The notes: generated from the letters alone by a model not told the origin. Positions 27,706 to 38,101 are shown, counted from the stretch's first letter. The stretch is 64,000 nucleotides of DNA from Prochlorococcus marinus (GCF_001180325.1 NZ_CVSZ01000071.1:1-64000), one strand, 5' to 3'. Numbers and translations are program-made.

Positions 27706-27783
27706 TTATTTACGGTAAAATACAAGAGCAATTATTGCTGGTCCTGCTAACGCAACTACAGCCAAAGGAATAAGTGTTGCCAT
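27706..27783 (-). CDS. 25-residue single-helix protein, photosystem-small-subunit-like
   Basis: Reads MATLIPLAVVALAGPAIIAL then VFYRK and TAA. The LAGPAIIALVFYRK segment recalls the end of Psb30/Ycf12, a one-helix photosystem II subunit, but the protein is shorter than usual and the match is by eye only. The clean ATG and stop, and placement upstream of the HAD gene, support translation. Confidence 0.45.
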   Translation of the reverse strand: MATLIPLAVVALAGPAIIALVFYRK

Positions 27784-27865
27784 GATTAATGAATATGTTT
27801 TGTGATACTATTTTTACAAATAAATGACGAAACTGTACTGATACGTTACAAGATTGAATTAAATT

Positions 27866-28213
27866 ATGAAATCATGGTCATGTATAGAAAATTGTGGAGC
27901 TTGTTGTAGATTCGACTTGAACGAAAGAAGCGATTTGGCTAACAAACTTAACAAAGAAGATATAGCTTTGATAAACTCTATGACGGCTAAAGACGGTTGG
28001 TGTAAAAACCTGGACAGAGAAAATAAAAAATGCTTAATTTATGAAACCAGACCACATTTTTGCCGGGTGAGTGAATTTTCAACTTCATTTAAAGGATATT
28101 TGAAATCTGGCGATAAATTTTTAATAGATTGCTGCAAACAACATATTTCATCAAATTATGGATACCAAAGTAAAGAGATGAAAGCTTTTAGAATTGCTGT
28201 TTCAGGAAAATGA
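27866..28213 (+). CDS. YkgJ-family cysteine-cluster protein
   Basis: A 115-residue protein with the Zn/Fe-chelating cysteine pattern: CIENCGACCRFD near the start, then WCKNLDRENKKCLIYETRPHFCR. The family may bind an iron-sulfur cluster or zinc. It overlaps the next gene by 4 bp. Confidence 0.85.
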   Translation: MKSWSCIENCGACCRFDLNERSDLANKLNKEDIALINSMTAKDGWCKNLDRENKKCLIYETRPHFCRVSEFSTSFKGYLKSGDKFLIDCCKQHISSNYGYQSKEMKAFRIAVSGK

Positions 28214-28536
28214 ATAGTAAATTAGAAAAAAAAGAAAACAATCTAGAGAAAAGTTTTTTTTCAATATTTATAACGACTTTTACAACAATTTTTATTGCTG
28301 AACTTGGCGATAAAACTCAGATAGCCACATTAATGCTTTCTGCTGAATCGGGCAGGCCAATAGTTGTTTTTCTTGGAAGTTCTTTAGCATTAATAAGCTC
28401 TAGCATAGTAGGAGTTCTAATTGGTAAATGGGTATCAAAAAAAATATCTCCTAGTAAATTTGCTTTATCTACTGGTACTTTAATGATATTGATAAGTATA
28501 TTTTTAGCTTATGAAACATTCAAAAATTATTTTTAA
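28210..28536 (+). CDS. UPF0016/GDT1 family transporter, first half-protein
   Basis: A 108-residue protein with the family motif ELGDKTQIATLML in its first helix and two further helices. Full-length UPF0016 proteins contain two such repeats; this is one. The family exports or moves Mn2+ and Ca2+ (cyanobacterial Mnx, plant PAM71). It abuts the second half-protein gene directly and overlaps the YkgJ gene by 4 bp. Confidence 0.88.
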   Translation: MNSKLEKKENNLEKSFFSIFITTFTTIFIAELGDKTQIATLMLSAESGRPIVVFLGSSLALISSSIVGVLIGKWVSKKISPSKFALSTGTLMILISIFLAYETFKNYF

Positions 28537-28848
28537 ATGGTTTTAAGTTTATTACTGTCAACATTTCTAACCGTATTCATAGCTGAATTAGGTGACAAAA
28601 CGCAACTAGCTACTTTAACTATAAGCGGCACTTCAAATAAACCATTAGCAGTTTTTCTAGGATCTTCTTCAGCACTTGTTTTTGCAAGTTTACTAGGAGC
28701 TTTAACAGGTGGTTCTATTTCAAGTTTTTTACCCGAAGTAGTTCTTAAGTCAATAGCCTCCATTACATTTTTTATCATTGGTATAAAGCTTTTTATCAAC
28801 TCTTTCACTATTGAAAAAGAAGAAAAAGAAGAGAAAGAAAATAATTAG
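28537..28848 (+). CDS. UPF0016/GDT1 family transporter, second half-protein
   Basis: A 103-residue partner with ELGDKTQLATLTISG and GSSSALVFASLLGALTGG. Its ATG follows the stop of the first half immediately, without gap. The two probably form a heterodimer equal to the single two-repeat Mn transporter of other cyanobacteria. The acidic C-terminus (EKEEKEEKENN) is cytosolic. Confidence 0.88.
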   Translation: MVLSLLLSTFLTVFIAELGDKTQLATLTISGTSNKPLAVFLGSSSALVFASLLGALTGGSISSFLPEVVLKSIASITFFIIGIKLFINSFTIEKEEKEEKENN

Positions 28849-28920
28849 TTTTAAGCTTGGATAATAAGGTGTAATAATGAAGTGTATACCCCTAAATTGA
28901 TTTATAATTACATTTAGATC

Positions 28921-31143
28921 ATGTTCACAGCTTCCTCAATAATTGATAATCTTAATCAATCAGAAAGATTAGAATATAAAAAATTATGCAGATTATTAAA
29001 AATAACAAAAAAATCTGATAAGGATAAATTAGATATTGCTTTAACAGCTCTAGAAAAACTTGAAATAATTAATAAAAATGAAGATGATGAATATACCTGC
29101 ATAAAAGCTAGTGATCATCTTGTCGCCAAAATAAGATGTAGTAGCAAAGGCTATTGCTTTGCTGTAAGGGGAAAAGACAAAGAAGATATTTACATTAAAG
29201 AAAATCTTCTTAACTATGCATGGAATGGAGATAAAGTTTTAGTAAGAATAATAAAAGAGGGTTATAGAAGAAGATCACCTGAAGGAATAGTTGATTGTAT
29301 TCTTGAAAGATCAAATCAAATACTTCTTTCTAAAGTTGAAATAATAAATAATGATGTATATGCAATCCCAATAGACGATAGGATTCTTTCTAAAATTAAA
29401 CTTCCAAAAGAGAATAAAAAATATACTTTCAATCCAGACAATAAGAATATAGTAAAAGTTGAGATTGATAGATTCCCCATAGGTCAAGAAGAAGGTCTAG
29501 GTCATGTGATAGAAGAACTAAAACTAAACAATAATGAAGGCTATGATACAGACTTTGTTTTATCTAAAAGCAATATCGTTAAATCATATGATTTAAATCA
29601 TATTGAATCAAAAAAAATAGAACAAAGGGAGAGGCTAGACCTTACAGATAAAAACTCTTATTTATTCAAAAGTTGGAATTCTAAAAATTCTCCAATGCTC
29701 CCAATGATTCAAATAGAGCAGGGAAAAAATAAAAATACTAAATTATGGATACATACAAATAATCTTGCAGAAAGAGTAGATCTAAATAGTAAAAAATCTC
29801 TAGAAATATTATTTAAAAGCTTTGAATCATTACCCTTATTAAATGATTGGCAAAACTACCTTGGTGAAGCCATAAGAAATGAATCTGAATTTAAATTTGG
29901 TGAAAAGAATGAAGCAATAAGTCTCTGTGTCAATTTAAATAGTGATAATGAAATAGTTGATTGGTCATTTCATCTTACTTTAGTAAAGTGCACCCTTATT
30001 GTTGGAAGTGATCATACTGACGCGCTTCTATCTAGAAAAAGCAAATCAAGAATAACCTCTCGAGTATTAAAACCTATAAAGGAATATGTCGACGATTTAG
30101 ATAAAATACTAGAAATTTCATGTTCATTCAGAGAAAAACATCTTTTAGAGAATAAGGTGGAAATTCCTGCGCCACTGAATAAGATTAAAGCACTAGAAGA
30201 ATTTTTTATTCACAATCCAGCTGAATATTCAAAAGGATATTTCGAATCATTAAATAAAGAAGATTGCCAAACTTACCTTTCACCAATACTATATGAAGCT
30301 AATTTAATATGGTTCAAACATTCAAATCAATATGGCTTAAAAAGTGCAGGATACATCTCAAATGGAATAGATTACGTTAATGCTAATGAAATAATCAAAT
30401 ATTCAGAATTTATTGATAAAGATGTAGAGCTTAATGAAGATGGCAATTTGACATTTAGTCAAGTAATTAAATTATGTGACGACGATAATAAAAAAAGAAT
30501 CTTACATAAACTTCTAATTAATGAATTTAAGGACAATGAAATAAGGTTGATATCTAAAGATCCTGATAATGATGAATCAGAAAAATTATTTATTACTCCA
30601 TGGACAATTCCTGGATTTGACTTCACAAATCTTATAAATCAGTACTGTATTTTTAATATGATAATAAATGGTAAGAAATCAAAGAAAAATAATATTAATG
30701 AAATTAATATATCTGAGAGTAATTCATTAGAATTAGTAAATTGGGATATATTTAATTCATCAATTTCAAAAAATCTAGAGATATTATTTAACAAGTTTGT
30801 GATAGATAAACTTAATGAGTTCAAGTACAGAGTTAACCAATATAAATCTAATATGATAAATATAAAAAAAGTAAGAAAAGCAGAGAAATTACTAGGTAAT
30901 ATTTATAGTGGGTTTATCTTATCAGTGCAAACATATGGTTTCTTTGTAGATATATCAGAACTAAATGTAGAGGGTTTAGTACACGTAAGCACTCTTAATA
31001 ATGATTGGTATGAATACAGGTCAAGGCAAAATCTATTGATTGGAAGAAAATCCAAAAAATCATATAAAGTTGGAGATGCAATAGAAGTAAAAATAATGAA
31101 AGTTGATATTCTTAAATATCAAATTGACTTAGAATTAACATAA
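28921..31143 (+). CDS. RNase II/R-like protein with degenerate RNB active site
   Basis: A 740-residue protein with cold-shock-like N-terminal domains (about 70-200), an RNB-like middle and a C-terminal S1 domain (about 660-738, IYSGFILSVQTYGFFVDISEL). At residues about 236-260 the frame keeps the entry motif RERLDLTDKNSYLFKSWN, but the TID...DxDD aspartates expected there are absent. The RNA-binding shell therefore appears to be kept while catalysis is lost. A minimal RNB enzyme with intact aspartates lies at 13096-14280. Family identity is strong; inactivity is inferred. Confidence 0.82.
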   Translation: MFTASSIIDNLNQSERLEYKKLCRLLKITKKSDKDKLDIALTALEKLEIINKNEDDEYTCIKASDHLVAKIRCSSKGYCFAVRGKDKEDIYIKENLLNYAWNGDKVLVRIIKEGYRRRSPEGIVDCILERSNQILLSKVEIINNDVYAIPIDDRILSKIKLPKENKKYTFNPDNKNIVKVEIDRFPIGQEEGLGHVIEELKLNNNEGYDTDFVLSKSNIVKSYDLNHIESKKIEQRERLDLTDKNSYLFKSWNSKNSPMLPMIQIEQGKNKNTKLWIHTNNLAERVDLNSKKSLEILFKSFESLPLLNDWQNYLGEAIRNESEFKFGEKNEAISLCVNLNSDNEIVDWSFHLTLVKCTLIVGSDHTDALLSRKSKSRITSRVLKPIKEYVDDLDKILEISCSFREKHLLENKVEIPAPLNKIKALEEFFIHNPAEYSKGYFESLNKEDCQTYLSPILYEANLIWFKHSNQYGLKSAGYISNGIDYVNANEIIKYSEFIDKDVELNEDGNLTFSQVIKLCDDDNKKRILHKLLINEFKDNEIRLISKDPDNDESEKLFITPWTIPGFDFTNLINQYCIFNMIINGKKSKKNNINEINISESNSLELVNWDIFNSSISKNLEILFNKFVIDKLNEFKYRVNQYKSNMINIKKVRKAEKLLGNIYSGFILSVQTYGFFVDISELNVEGLVHVSTLNNDWYEYRSRQNLLIGRKSKKSYKVGDAIEVKIMKVDILKYQIDLELT

Positions 31144-31209
31144 ATAAATTTTCACAAAATATATTATGGAAATAAATATCAAAAAACTATAAGATAAATT
31201 TTTATAATT

Positions 31210-31650
31210 ATGTTTAAGAAAAAATATTTACTTTTAACTCTTTTTTTTATAATTGTTTTTCAAATTTTATTATATACAAATAATAATCAGAAGACTTCAT
31301 TTAGATACTTTAAATGGACCCTCAATCAAGTAAGTATAGGTAAGTTAATCAGTATTTCGTTTTTTTCTGGTTTATTTGTAAGCACTTTATTGAATACAAC
31401 AATTACCAGCAATAGTTTCAGAAAAACATTCCAAAATGTGGAAGATGATTTTATAACTAATAGTTATGAGGAAGAAATTGAACCAAACGTTGACATGCCG
31501 CCCCAAAGGGATATTAGAGAAACCCAACCAACAATTTCTGTTAATTACAGAGTAGTTAAAAATATGAATGATAATAATTTAAAAAAAGATCAAAGTTATA
31601 CAAATCAAGATAATAAAGATGACTGGGATTATGCTGATAATGATTGGTAA
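31210..31650 (+). CDS. Membrane protein with acidic tail, unknown
   Basis: A 146-residue protein: membrane helix at 5-22 (YLLLTLFFIIVFQILLY), a second at about 43-62 (IGKLISISFFSGLFVSTLL), then a soluble acidic and Asn-rich tail ending DDWDYADNDW. Likely clade-specific; no family recognised. Confidence 0.7.
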   Translation: MFKKKYLLLTLFFIIVFQILLYTNNNQKTSFRYFKWTLNQVSIGKLISISFFSGLFVSTLLNTTITSNSFRKTFQNVEDDFITNSYEEEIEPNVDMPPQRDIRETQPTISVNYRVVKNMNDNNLKKDQSYTNQDNKDDWDYADNDW

Positions 31651-31708
31651 AAAAATAAATTAATTAAAAGATGTTTTTTAATTTATAATATAAAAAATAG
31701 TTTTTTTT

Positions 31709-32275
31709 ATGGAAGAAAATTTAGACAAAAATAATGAAGTAAATAAAGAAATATCTGACAACCTTACTCACTCAAACTCTGAGAAGATAAATAGGCCAAA
31801 ATCAGAAAAAATTATCAATATGGATATAAATAATGATGATTCTGCTTCTAAAGTTGTTATAAAAAATGAAATAAATACTCCCGATAAACCTATAACAAAA
31901 CCCAAAAAAGACCTCCCAGTAGAGAAAAAGCCTTTCCAAGAATTTATTAACCTACACTTAATTCCTTCACTTACTGAGGAAATTAATCAAAGAGGATTAG
32001 AAATAAACAATATTAGCCTTACTAACACAAATAGACCTATTGCTGGAGATAAATGTTGGGTAATAAATTGTGAGATTAAAGATACATGTAACTTTTGGTT
32101 ATCCTTTGAAAAGGATGACATTAGTTCATTAAAAAGTATTTCTTTATCAAAACCTAATCAAAAACCAAGTATTATTGAATCCTTTCTTATTGACGAAAAA
32201 AGAATTACCCTAAAATTAATAATTTCAAGAGTACTTCAAAGATTGAATGGGCAAAAGTTAATAGGAGTTAATTAG
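31709..32275 (+). CDS. DUF2996 family protein
   Basis: A 188-residue protein with a disordered charged N-terminus (1-75, Lys/Asp/Asn-rich) and a conserved domain beginning KPFQEFINLHLIPSLTEE, with DKCWVINCEIKDTCNFWLSF and a C-terminal ISRVLQRLNGQKLIGVN. DUF2996 is cyanobacterial and unassigned. It precedes acsF by 80 bp. Confidence 0.82.
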   Translation: MEENLDKNNEVNKEISDNLTHSNSEKINRPKSEKIINMDINNDDSASKVVIKNEINTPDKPITKPKKDLPVEKKPFQEFINLHLIPSLTEEINQRGLEINNISLTNTNRPIAGDKCWVINCEIKDTCNFWLSFEKDDISSLKSISLSKPNQKPSIIESFLIDEKRITLKLIISRVLQRLNGQKLIGVN

Positions 32276-32355
32276 AAAAACAATAACACCAAGTTAACTT
32301 TTCCCTCGAAAATACAAATCATAGTAAATAATAGTATTAATAAAAGGAATAAAAA

Positions 32356-33528
32356 ATGGCTCAATCAACTGTTGAATCAAAAAATAAAAAAGATATTAAT
32401 AATGGAAAGATACCAGCAAAAGAAACAATTTTGTCCCCAAGATTCTACACAACAGACTTTGAGGCTATGGAAAATATGGATTTATCAATAAACGAGGAGG
32501 AATTGGAAGCTATTTGTGAGGAATTTAGGAAAGATTACAATAGACATCATTTTGTAAGAAATAGTGAATTTGAAGGCGCTGCAGAAAAATTAGATCCTGA
32601 GACAAGAGAGCTTTTTGTTGATTTTCTCGAGGGAAGTTGTACCTCAGAATTTTCAGGGTTTTTACTTTACAAGGAACTTAGTAAGAGAATTAAAGTCAAA
32701 AACCCTCTACTTGCTGAATGTTTTGCTCATATGGCCAGAGATGAAGCAAGACATGCAGGTTTTTTAAATAAATCAATGAGTGACTTTGGACTTCAGTTAG
32801 ATTTAGGTTTTTTAACAGCCAATAAAGATTACACTTATTTCCCTCCAAGAAGTATTTTTTACGCTACTTATTTATCCGAAAAAATAGGTTATTGGAGATA
32901 CATTGCAATTTATAGGCATCTCGAAAAGAACCCTGATAGCAAAATTTTTCCACTATTTAATTACTTTGAAAATTGGTGTCAAGATGAAAATAGACATGGG
33001 GATTTCTTTGACGCATTAATGAAAGCACAGCCACGTACTGTTAAATCATTAAGCCAAAAAATTACCATTGGCGGTTCTACTTTTACACACCCATTATTCG
33101 ACTACTTCCATAGGTTTAGATATTTCTTGAATAATCTTCCATTAACATCCAAGTTATGGTCAAGGTTCTTTCTATTAGCTGTATTTGCAACTATGTATGC
33201 AAGGGATTTGGGAATTAAAAAAGATTTCTACAGTTCTTTAGGTCTAGATGCCAGAGATTACGACCAGTTTGTTATTAATAAAACAAATGAAACCGCAGCT
33301 AGAGTTTTCCCTGTAGTAATGGACGTTTATGATAAATCTTTTTATGGAAGATTAGATAAAATAGTAGAGAATAATAAGGTTCTTTCTGATATTGCAAACA
33401 GTGATGGAAATAAAGTATCTAAAACTTTTAAAAAACTACCTAAATATTTATCAAACGGTTACCAGTTATTAAGACTATACTTATTAAAACCTCTTGATAG
33501 CAAAGATTTCCAACCTTCGATTAGATAA
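32356..33528 (+). CDS. acsF: Mg-protoporphyrin IX monomethyl ester oxidative cyclase
   Basis: A 390-residue diiron enzyme that forms ring E of chlorophyll using oxygen. The diiron carboxylate pattern is visible: [24 protein letters not shown] and [10 protein letters not shown] supply the Glu and ExxH ligands. Length and ATG start are typical. As the oxygen-dependent form, it fits an aerobic surface cyanobacterium. Confidence 0.96.
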   Translation: MAQSTVESKNKKDINNGKIPAKETILSPRFYTTDFEAMENMDLSINEEELEAICEEFRKDYNRHHFVRNSEFEGAAEKLDPETRELFVDFLEGSCTSEFSGFLLYKELSKRIKVKNPLLAECFAHMARDEARHAGFLNKSMSDFGLQLDLGFLTANKDYTYFPPRSIFYATYLSEKIGYWRYIAIYRHLEKNPDSKIFPLFNYFENWCQDENRHGDFFDALMKAQPRTVKSLSQKITIGGSTFTHPLFDYFHRFRYFLNNLPLTSKLWSRFFLLAVFATMYARDLGIKKDFYSSLGLDARDYDQFVINKTNETAARVFPVVMDVYDKSFYGRLDKIVENNKVLSDIANSDGNKVSKTFKKLPKYLSNGYQLLRLYLLKPLDSKDFQPSIR

Positions 33529-33559
33529 TCTTTAATACAGAGAAGATTTATAGACTCAC

Positions 33560-34981
33560 ATGCTTTCGTCACAAATCAAATCAAATGAAATCGTTTTTGG
33601 TAGTTGCAATAAAGATTTATTAGAAGAAATCATTTACTACGGAATTGAACTTGGTGCTGATTTTGTAGAAATATTTATAGAGAATACTGACAACTCAAGC
33701 GTTTTAGCAGAAGATGATTTTATTACAAGTGTAAGTCCATCATTTGGAAGGGGTGCTGGCATTAGAATCTTCAAGGGAAAAAAGGATGGATTTGTAAGTA
33801 CAAATGATTTAACAAAGCATGGCTTGATGAGATCGGTATCTCAGGCTATTGAGATGTTAGACATAACAGACAACAAAAGAGAACTATTTAACGGTTTAAA
33901 TAAACATAGGGACTATAGTTTATCCAAGAAAAAATGGATTAATGAAGTCCCATCTATTAATGAGATAAGTGAAAAACTACTAGTTAGCACAAAGTCTTTA
34001 AAAAAAAATAATAAAATAATAACTAGGAAAGGAAGTTACTCAAGAAATCTTCAAGAAGTAATTATAGCCTCCAGTGACGGAACCTATGTCTCAGATATTA
34101 GATTGCATCAAACAGTTGGTCTCAACGTAATTGCAAGTGATGCCCAATATAGATCTAGTGGAAGTAGAAGATTTGGATCGTCAGGAATGCCTAATGAATT
34201 TAGATTATGGGATCACGAAAAAGCAGCTAATGATGTGTTTGAAAGTTCAATGAACATGTTGTATGCAGATTATGTTGATGCAGGACAAATGCCTGTTGTA
34301 TTAGCTAATAAATTTGGTGGTGTTATATTCCATGAAGCCTGTGGTCATTTACTTGAAACTACTCAAATAGAGAGAGGAACAACACCATTTGAGAATAAAT
34401 TGAATGAAAAAATTGCACATGAATCCGTAACAGCAATAGATGAAGGGATATCAGAAGGATCCTTCGGTTCATTATCAGTAGATGATGAAGGTATGGAACC
34501 CGAAAAATCAGTTCTTATAAAAGATGGAATTTTAAAAAAATTCATATCCGATAGGGCAGGTGAATTAAGAACTGGCCATAAAAGAACAGGAAGTGGAAGA
34601 AGACAAAATTATTCTTTTGCTGCAGCTTCAAGAATGAGAAATACTTATATAGCTAAAGGTGAGCACTCTAAAGAGGATTTAATCAATAGTATTAGTGAAG
34701 GTCTTTACTGCAAATCAATGGGTGGTGGAAGTGTAGGTGCTACAGGACAATTTAATTTTGCGGTAGAAGAAGGATATCTTATTAAAAATGGAAAATTAAC
34801 TAGTCCAGTCAAGGGCGCAACATTGATCGGTGAGGCTAAAGAAGTTATGCCAAAAATATCAATGTGCGGAAATGATCTCGAATTGGCTCCTGGATTCTGT
34901 GGATCCATTAGTGGAAGTGTCAACGTAACTGTTGGCCAACCTCATATTAAGGTTGATTCAATAACTGTTGGCGGAAGATAA
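33560..34981 (+). CDS. tldD: Metalloprotease TldD
   Basis: A 473-residue TldD homologue with the zinc motif H258-E-A-C-G-H262 in IFHEACGHLLE and glycine-rich GGSVGATGQFNF near the C-terminus. TldD/TldE degrade unfolded peptides and mature some ribosomal peptides. The tldE gene follows 3 bp after. Confidence 0.93.
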   Translation: MLSSQIKSNEIVFGSCNKDLLEEIIYYGIELGADFVEIFIENTDNSSVLAEDDFITSVSPSFGRGAGIRIFKGKKDGFVSTNDLTKHGLMRSVSQAIEMLDITDNKRELFNGLNKHRDYSLSKKKWINEVPSINEISEKLLVSTKSLKKNNKIITRKGSYSRNLQEVIIASSDGTYVSDIRLHQTVGLNVIASDAQYRSSGSRRFGSSGMPNEFRLWDHEKAANDVFESSMNMLYADYVDAGQMPVVLANKFGGVIFHEACGHLLETTQIERGTTPFENKLNEKIAHESVTAIDEGISEGSFGSLSVDDEGMEPEKSVLIKDGILKKFISDRAGELRTGHKRTGSGRRQNYSFAAASRMRNTYIAKGEHSKEDLINSISEGLYCKSMGGGSVGATGQFNFAVEEGYLIKNGKLTSPVKGATLIGEAKEVMPKISMCGNDLELAPGFCGSISGSVNVTVGQPHIKVDSITVGGR

Positions 34982-34984
34982 GAT

Positions 34985-36337
34985 ATGAATCCAAGAGAAA
35001 TCACAACTCAAATCTCCAAAGCTGCAGATTTCCTAAACCTTAAAAAATGGGATTATGGAGCAAGCTTCTCTAATGATTATTCTGTGCAAGTTGATAAAGG
35101 AGAGGCTAAACAACTTAAGGCATCACAAAAACAAATTTTAACTATAAGAGTTTGGAATCAATCTAATCTAGTTGGTATTACTACAACAAGTGATATTAGT
35201 GAATCTGGTATTAAAAAGGCTCTTAAGCAAGCAAATATAGCTTCTGATTTCGGCAATAAGAATGAATCTACAGAATTTTCACCACTAGCGAAGGATCCTA
35301 TTAAAGTTAAGGAAGTTAAAAAAAGAAATCCTGTTGGAATAAAAAAATTACTTACAGTTTTAAGAGAAGCGGAAGTAAAACTATTAGAAAGTCATGAATC
35401 CATAAAATCTGTTCCATATAATGGTTTATCTGAGAGTTTCTTTGAGAGAGTTTATGCAAATAGTGAGGGTGCCTTTCGAAGTTATTCCAAAAGTCAAGCA
35501 GCACTATATTTATATGCAAGAGCAGAAGAGAAAAATAAGAAGCCTCGTAGTTCAGGTTCTGTAAAACTTGGATATGGAGCTGATGATATAGATATAGAGT
35601 CGTGTATTAAAGAGGCTTCAAATAAAACAATTTCTCATTTAAATTATTCATCTATTAAAACTGATAAATATTTAATATGTTTTTCCCCAGAGTCTTTTTT
35701 AACTATCATTAATGCCTTTAGCTCAATGTTTAATGCTAGAAGCATCATTGATGGAGTGAGCTTATCTAATAAAAATTCAATCGGAGAGAAACTATCTACA
35801 GAAGCACTTAATATTTATGATGATGCCCTTCACGAAAAGAATATTTCTTCAACACCATTTGATGGAGAGGGAACCCCAACCAAAAGACTATGTCTAATTA
35901 ACAGAGGGAAAATTGAAAATTTTATACATTCTGAATCAACTGCAAGAATATTTAAAACGACTCCCACTGGCCACGCTGGACTAGGATCAAAAGTCTCAGT
36001 ATCTCCTGATTGGATCGTAGTTGAAAAATCAGATGAAAACTTTGATCTAAATACATCACTAGATCACTCTACTTATGAGGGAGAATTTGTTTATATAGAA
36101 GAGTTAAATGCAATCCATGCAGGTGTCAGAGCAAGTCAAGGTTCATTTTCTCTTCCATTTGATGGATGGCTCTACAAAAACGGAAAAAAAATCTCAATAG
36201 AATCTGCCACCGTAGCAGGGGATATCAAATATCTTTTGAAAAATATAGTAAATATTGAATCAAGCCAGGAGGTAACAACAAGTGGAATTTCTCCACATAT
36301 ATGGGTAGATGAATTATCAATAACTGGTGACGCGTGA
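34985..36337 (+). CDS. tldE: TldE/PmbA, partner of TldD
   Basis: A 450-residue TldE/PmbA-type protein without the metal motif, as expected for the non-catalytic partner that completes the TldD/E cavity. Motifs include TPTGHAGLGSKVSVSPDW and GVRASQGSFSLPFDGW. It is tightly coupled to tldD and overlaps fmt by 4 bp. Confidence 0.9.
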   Translation: MNPREITTQISKAADFLNLKKWDYGASFSNDYSVQVDKGEAKQLKASQKQILTIRVWNQSNLVGITTTSDISESGIKKALKQANIASDFGNKNESTEFSPLAKDPIKVKEVKKRNPVGIKKLLTVLREAEVKLLESHESIKSVPYNGLSESFFERVYANSEGAFRSYSKSQAALYLYARAEEKNKKPRSSGSVKLGYGADDIDIESCIKEASNKTISHLNYSSIKTDKYLICFSPESFLTIINAFSSMFNARSIIDGVSLSNKNSIGEKLSTEALNIYDDALHEKNISSTPFDGEGTPTKRLCLINRGKIENFIHSESTARIFKTTPTGHAGLGSKVSVSPDWIVVEKSDENFDLNTSLDHSTYEGEFVYIEELNAIHAGVRASQGSFSLPFDGWLYKNGKKISIESATVAGDIKYLLKNIVNIESSQEVTTSGISPHIWVDELSITGDA

Positions 36338-37320
36338 GAATTATATTCTGGGGAACACCTGAGTATTCAATTCCTAGTCTTGATATTTTTATTAAATCTA
36401 AGCACGAGGTAATTGCAGTAGTTAGCCAACCGGATAAGAAGAGATCTAGGGGAAATAAATTAATAGCCTCACCTGTAAAAAGTATTGCGGAGAAAGAATC
36501 TATAAAAATTTATACTCCAGAAAAAATCAGGGGCAATATAGATTTTATAAATGAACTTAAATCACTTTCTTGTGATTTATTTATTGTTATAGCTTACGGG
36601 AAAATTTTACCCAAAGAGATTTTGGAAATCCCAAAATTTGGTTGTTGGAACGCACATGCTTCATTACTGCCAAGATGGCGGGGTGCCGCCCCAATTCAAT
36701 GGTCCCTAATAAGAGGCGATGAATTTACTGGTGTAGGAATTATGAAAATGAATGAGGGACTAGATACTGGCGACATATTGTTGGAAGAAAAAATTAAAAT
36801 TAATAATAACGATAATTTAAATACACTATCGGAAAAACTTAGTATTTTATCGGCAAAATTATTTTTAAATGCTACAGATATAATCGAAGAAAACATTAAT
36901 AAAAATACTAATCCTCAATTAATAAAACAAAATACCCTTGGAAGAGAAATTACTTACGCAAGAATGATTGAAAAATCAGACTTTAAAGTTGATTGGGGTA
37001 ATGAGGCAATTAAAATTTCTCAAAAAATAAAAGGATTATACCCACGAACAAATACAAATTTTAGAGGTAAGAACCTTAAAATACTCAAAATTAAAGTTTT
37101 GACTAGTGATGTAATTAAAAATGAAAAGTACCTTTTCATGAGCAATTATTCAAGACCAGGTATTATTCTTGCTGTAATAGAAAATGAAGGAATTATAATT
37201 TCAACTAAAACTGATCCGATTATTTTGTTAGAAGCAAAACTTGAAGGCAAAAACATTTCTAGCAAAAAGCAATTGATTCAACAGTTAAAGCCATCAGCAG
37301 GTGAATATCTCTCAGATTAA
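36334..37320 (+). CDS. fmt: Methionyl-tRNA formyltransferase
   Basis: A 328-residue enzyme that formylates initiator Met-tRNA, matching the initiator tRNA at 60143. It starts with GTG overlapping the tldE stop (GTGA). The active-site segment NAHASLLPRWRGAAPIQW and MKMNEGLDTGDIL are intact. Its stop shares TTAA with the convergent TerC gene. Confidence 0.95.
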   Translation: MRIIFWGTPEYSIPSLDIFIKSKHEVIAVVSQPDKKRSRGNKLIASPVKSIAEKESIKIYTPEKIRGNIDFINELKSLSCDLFIVIAYGKILPKEILEIPKFGCWNAHASLLPRWRGAAPIQWSLIRGDEFTGVGIMKMNEGLDTGDILLEEKIKINNNDNLNTLSEKLSILSAKLFLNATDIIEENINKNTNPQLIKQNTLGREITYARMIEKSDFKVDWGNEAIKISQKIKGLYPRTNTNFRGKNLKILKIKVLTSDVIKNEKYLFMSNYSRPGIILAVIENEGIIISTKTDPIILLEAKLEGKNISSKKQLIQQLKPSAGEYLSD

Positions 37321-38030
37321 GTTTTAGATTCTTTTTTAGAGAATCCCCAAATGAAAGCAAAAAGAATCAAAAAATAAAAATAATAGTCTGGAAGAATAGA
37401 TTCTTTAATTAACGTATTTAGTAAAAGTTTAATCCCAACTATTAAAATTGCTACGTAACCGGCTGTTTCTAATCTAGAAAATATATCCAGAAGTTTTAGA
37501 AAAATCCCCGATGTGAATCTTAAGGCTAATACTCCAATCACTGCTCCAAATATAATTAATATGTATTGATCACTTATAGCTACTGCAGTAGTGATACTGT
37601 CTATGGAAAAAGCAAAATCAGTAATTGAAAGAAGCGCTACAACCCTTAAAAACCTAAAATTATTTTTATTATTAACTGTCCCATTTTCAGCGTTTTCTAT
37701 ATCTGAATTTAAAAAAACATTAGAGAAGAATAAATAAATTAAATAAAAACCAGCAAAAACTCTAATGAGAATAAACTTTAGAAGAACATTAGATAATATG
37801 ATTAGAATAATTCTAAATAATAAAGATATTGTTATGCCAATATTTAAGGCTCTTGACCTTAATTCTGAACTATCGAGGGATTTAGTAAGAGAAGCTAGTG
37901 CTACAGCATTGTCTGCAGATAATAATAATTCTAGAGCAATTAATATTGGTAAAAGTGTAAAGATTTCGTACCAACTGTCTACCTGATCTAGTGTGGGTAT
38001 AAAAGAATTTATTGCAGCTGAATCCATCAA
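37317..38030 (-). CDS. TerC family integral membrane protein
   Basis: A 237-residue protein with about seven helices and the TerC signatures ELLLSADNAVALASLTKSL and ITDFAFSIDSITTAVAIS, the acidic residues of which are thought to bind metal. In cyanobacteria and chloroplasts the family helps thylakoid membrane protein insertion or metal homeostasis; which applies here is not visible. It is divergent from mfd. Confidence 0.9.
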   Translation of the reverse strand: MMDSAAINSFIPTLDQVDSWYEIFTLLPILIALELLLSADNAVALASLTKSLDSSELRSRALNIGITISLLFRIILIILSNVLLKFILIRVFAGFYLIYLFFSNVFLNSDIENAENGTVNNKNNFRFLRVVALLSITDFAFSIDSITTAVAISDQYILIIFGAVIGVLALRFTSGIFLKLLDIFSRLETAGYVAILIVGIKLLLNTLIKESILPDYYFYFLILFAFIWGFSKKESKT

Positions 38031-38101
38031 ATATTATTCACAATCAGTATAAAATCTAATATAATGTATCGGTTATTTGTAATCAAGATTGATAGTTATA
38101 A

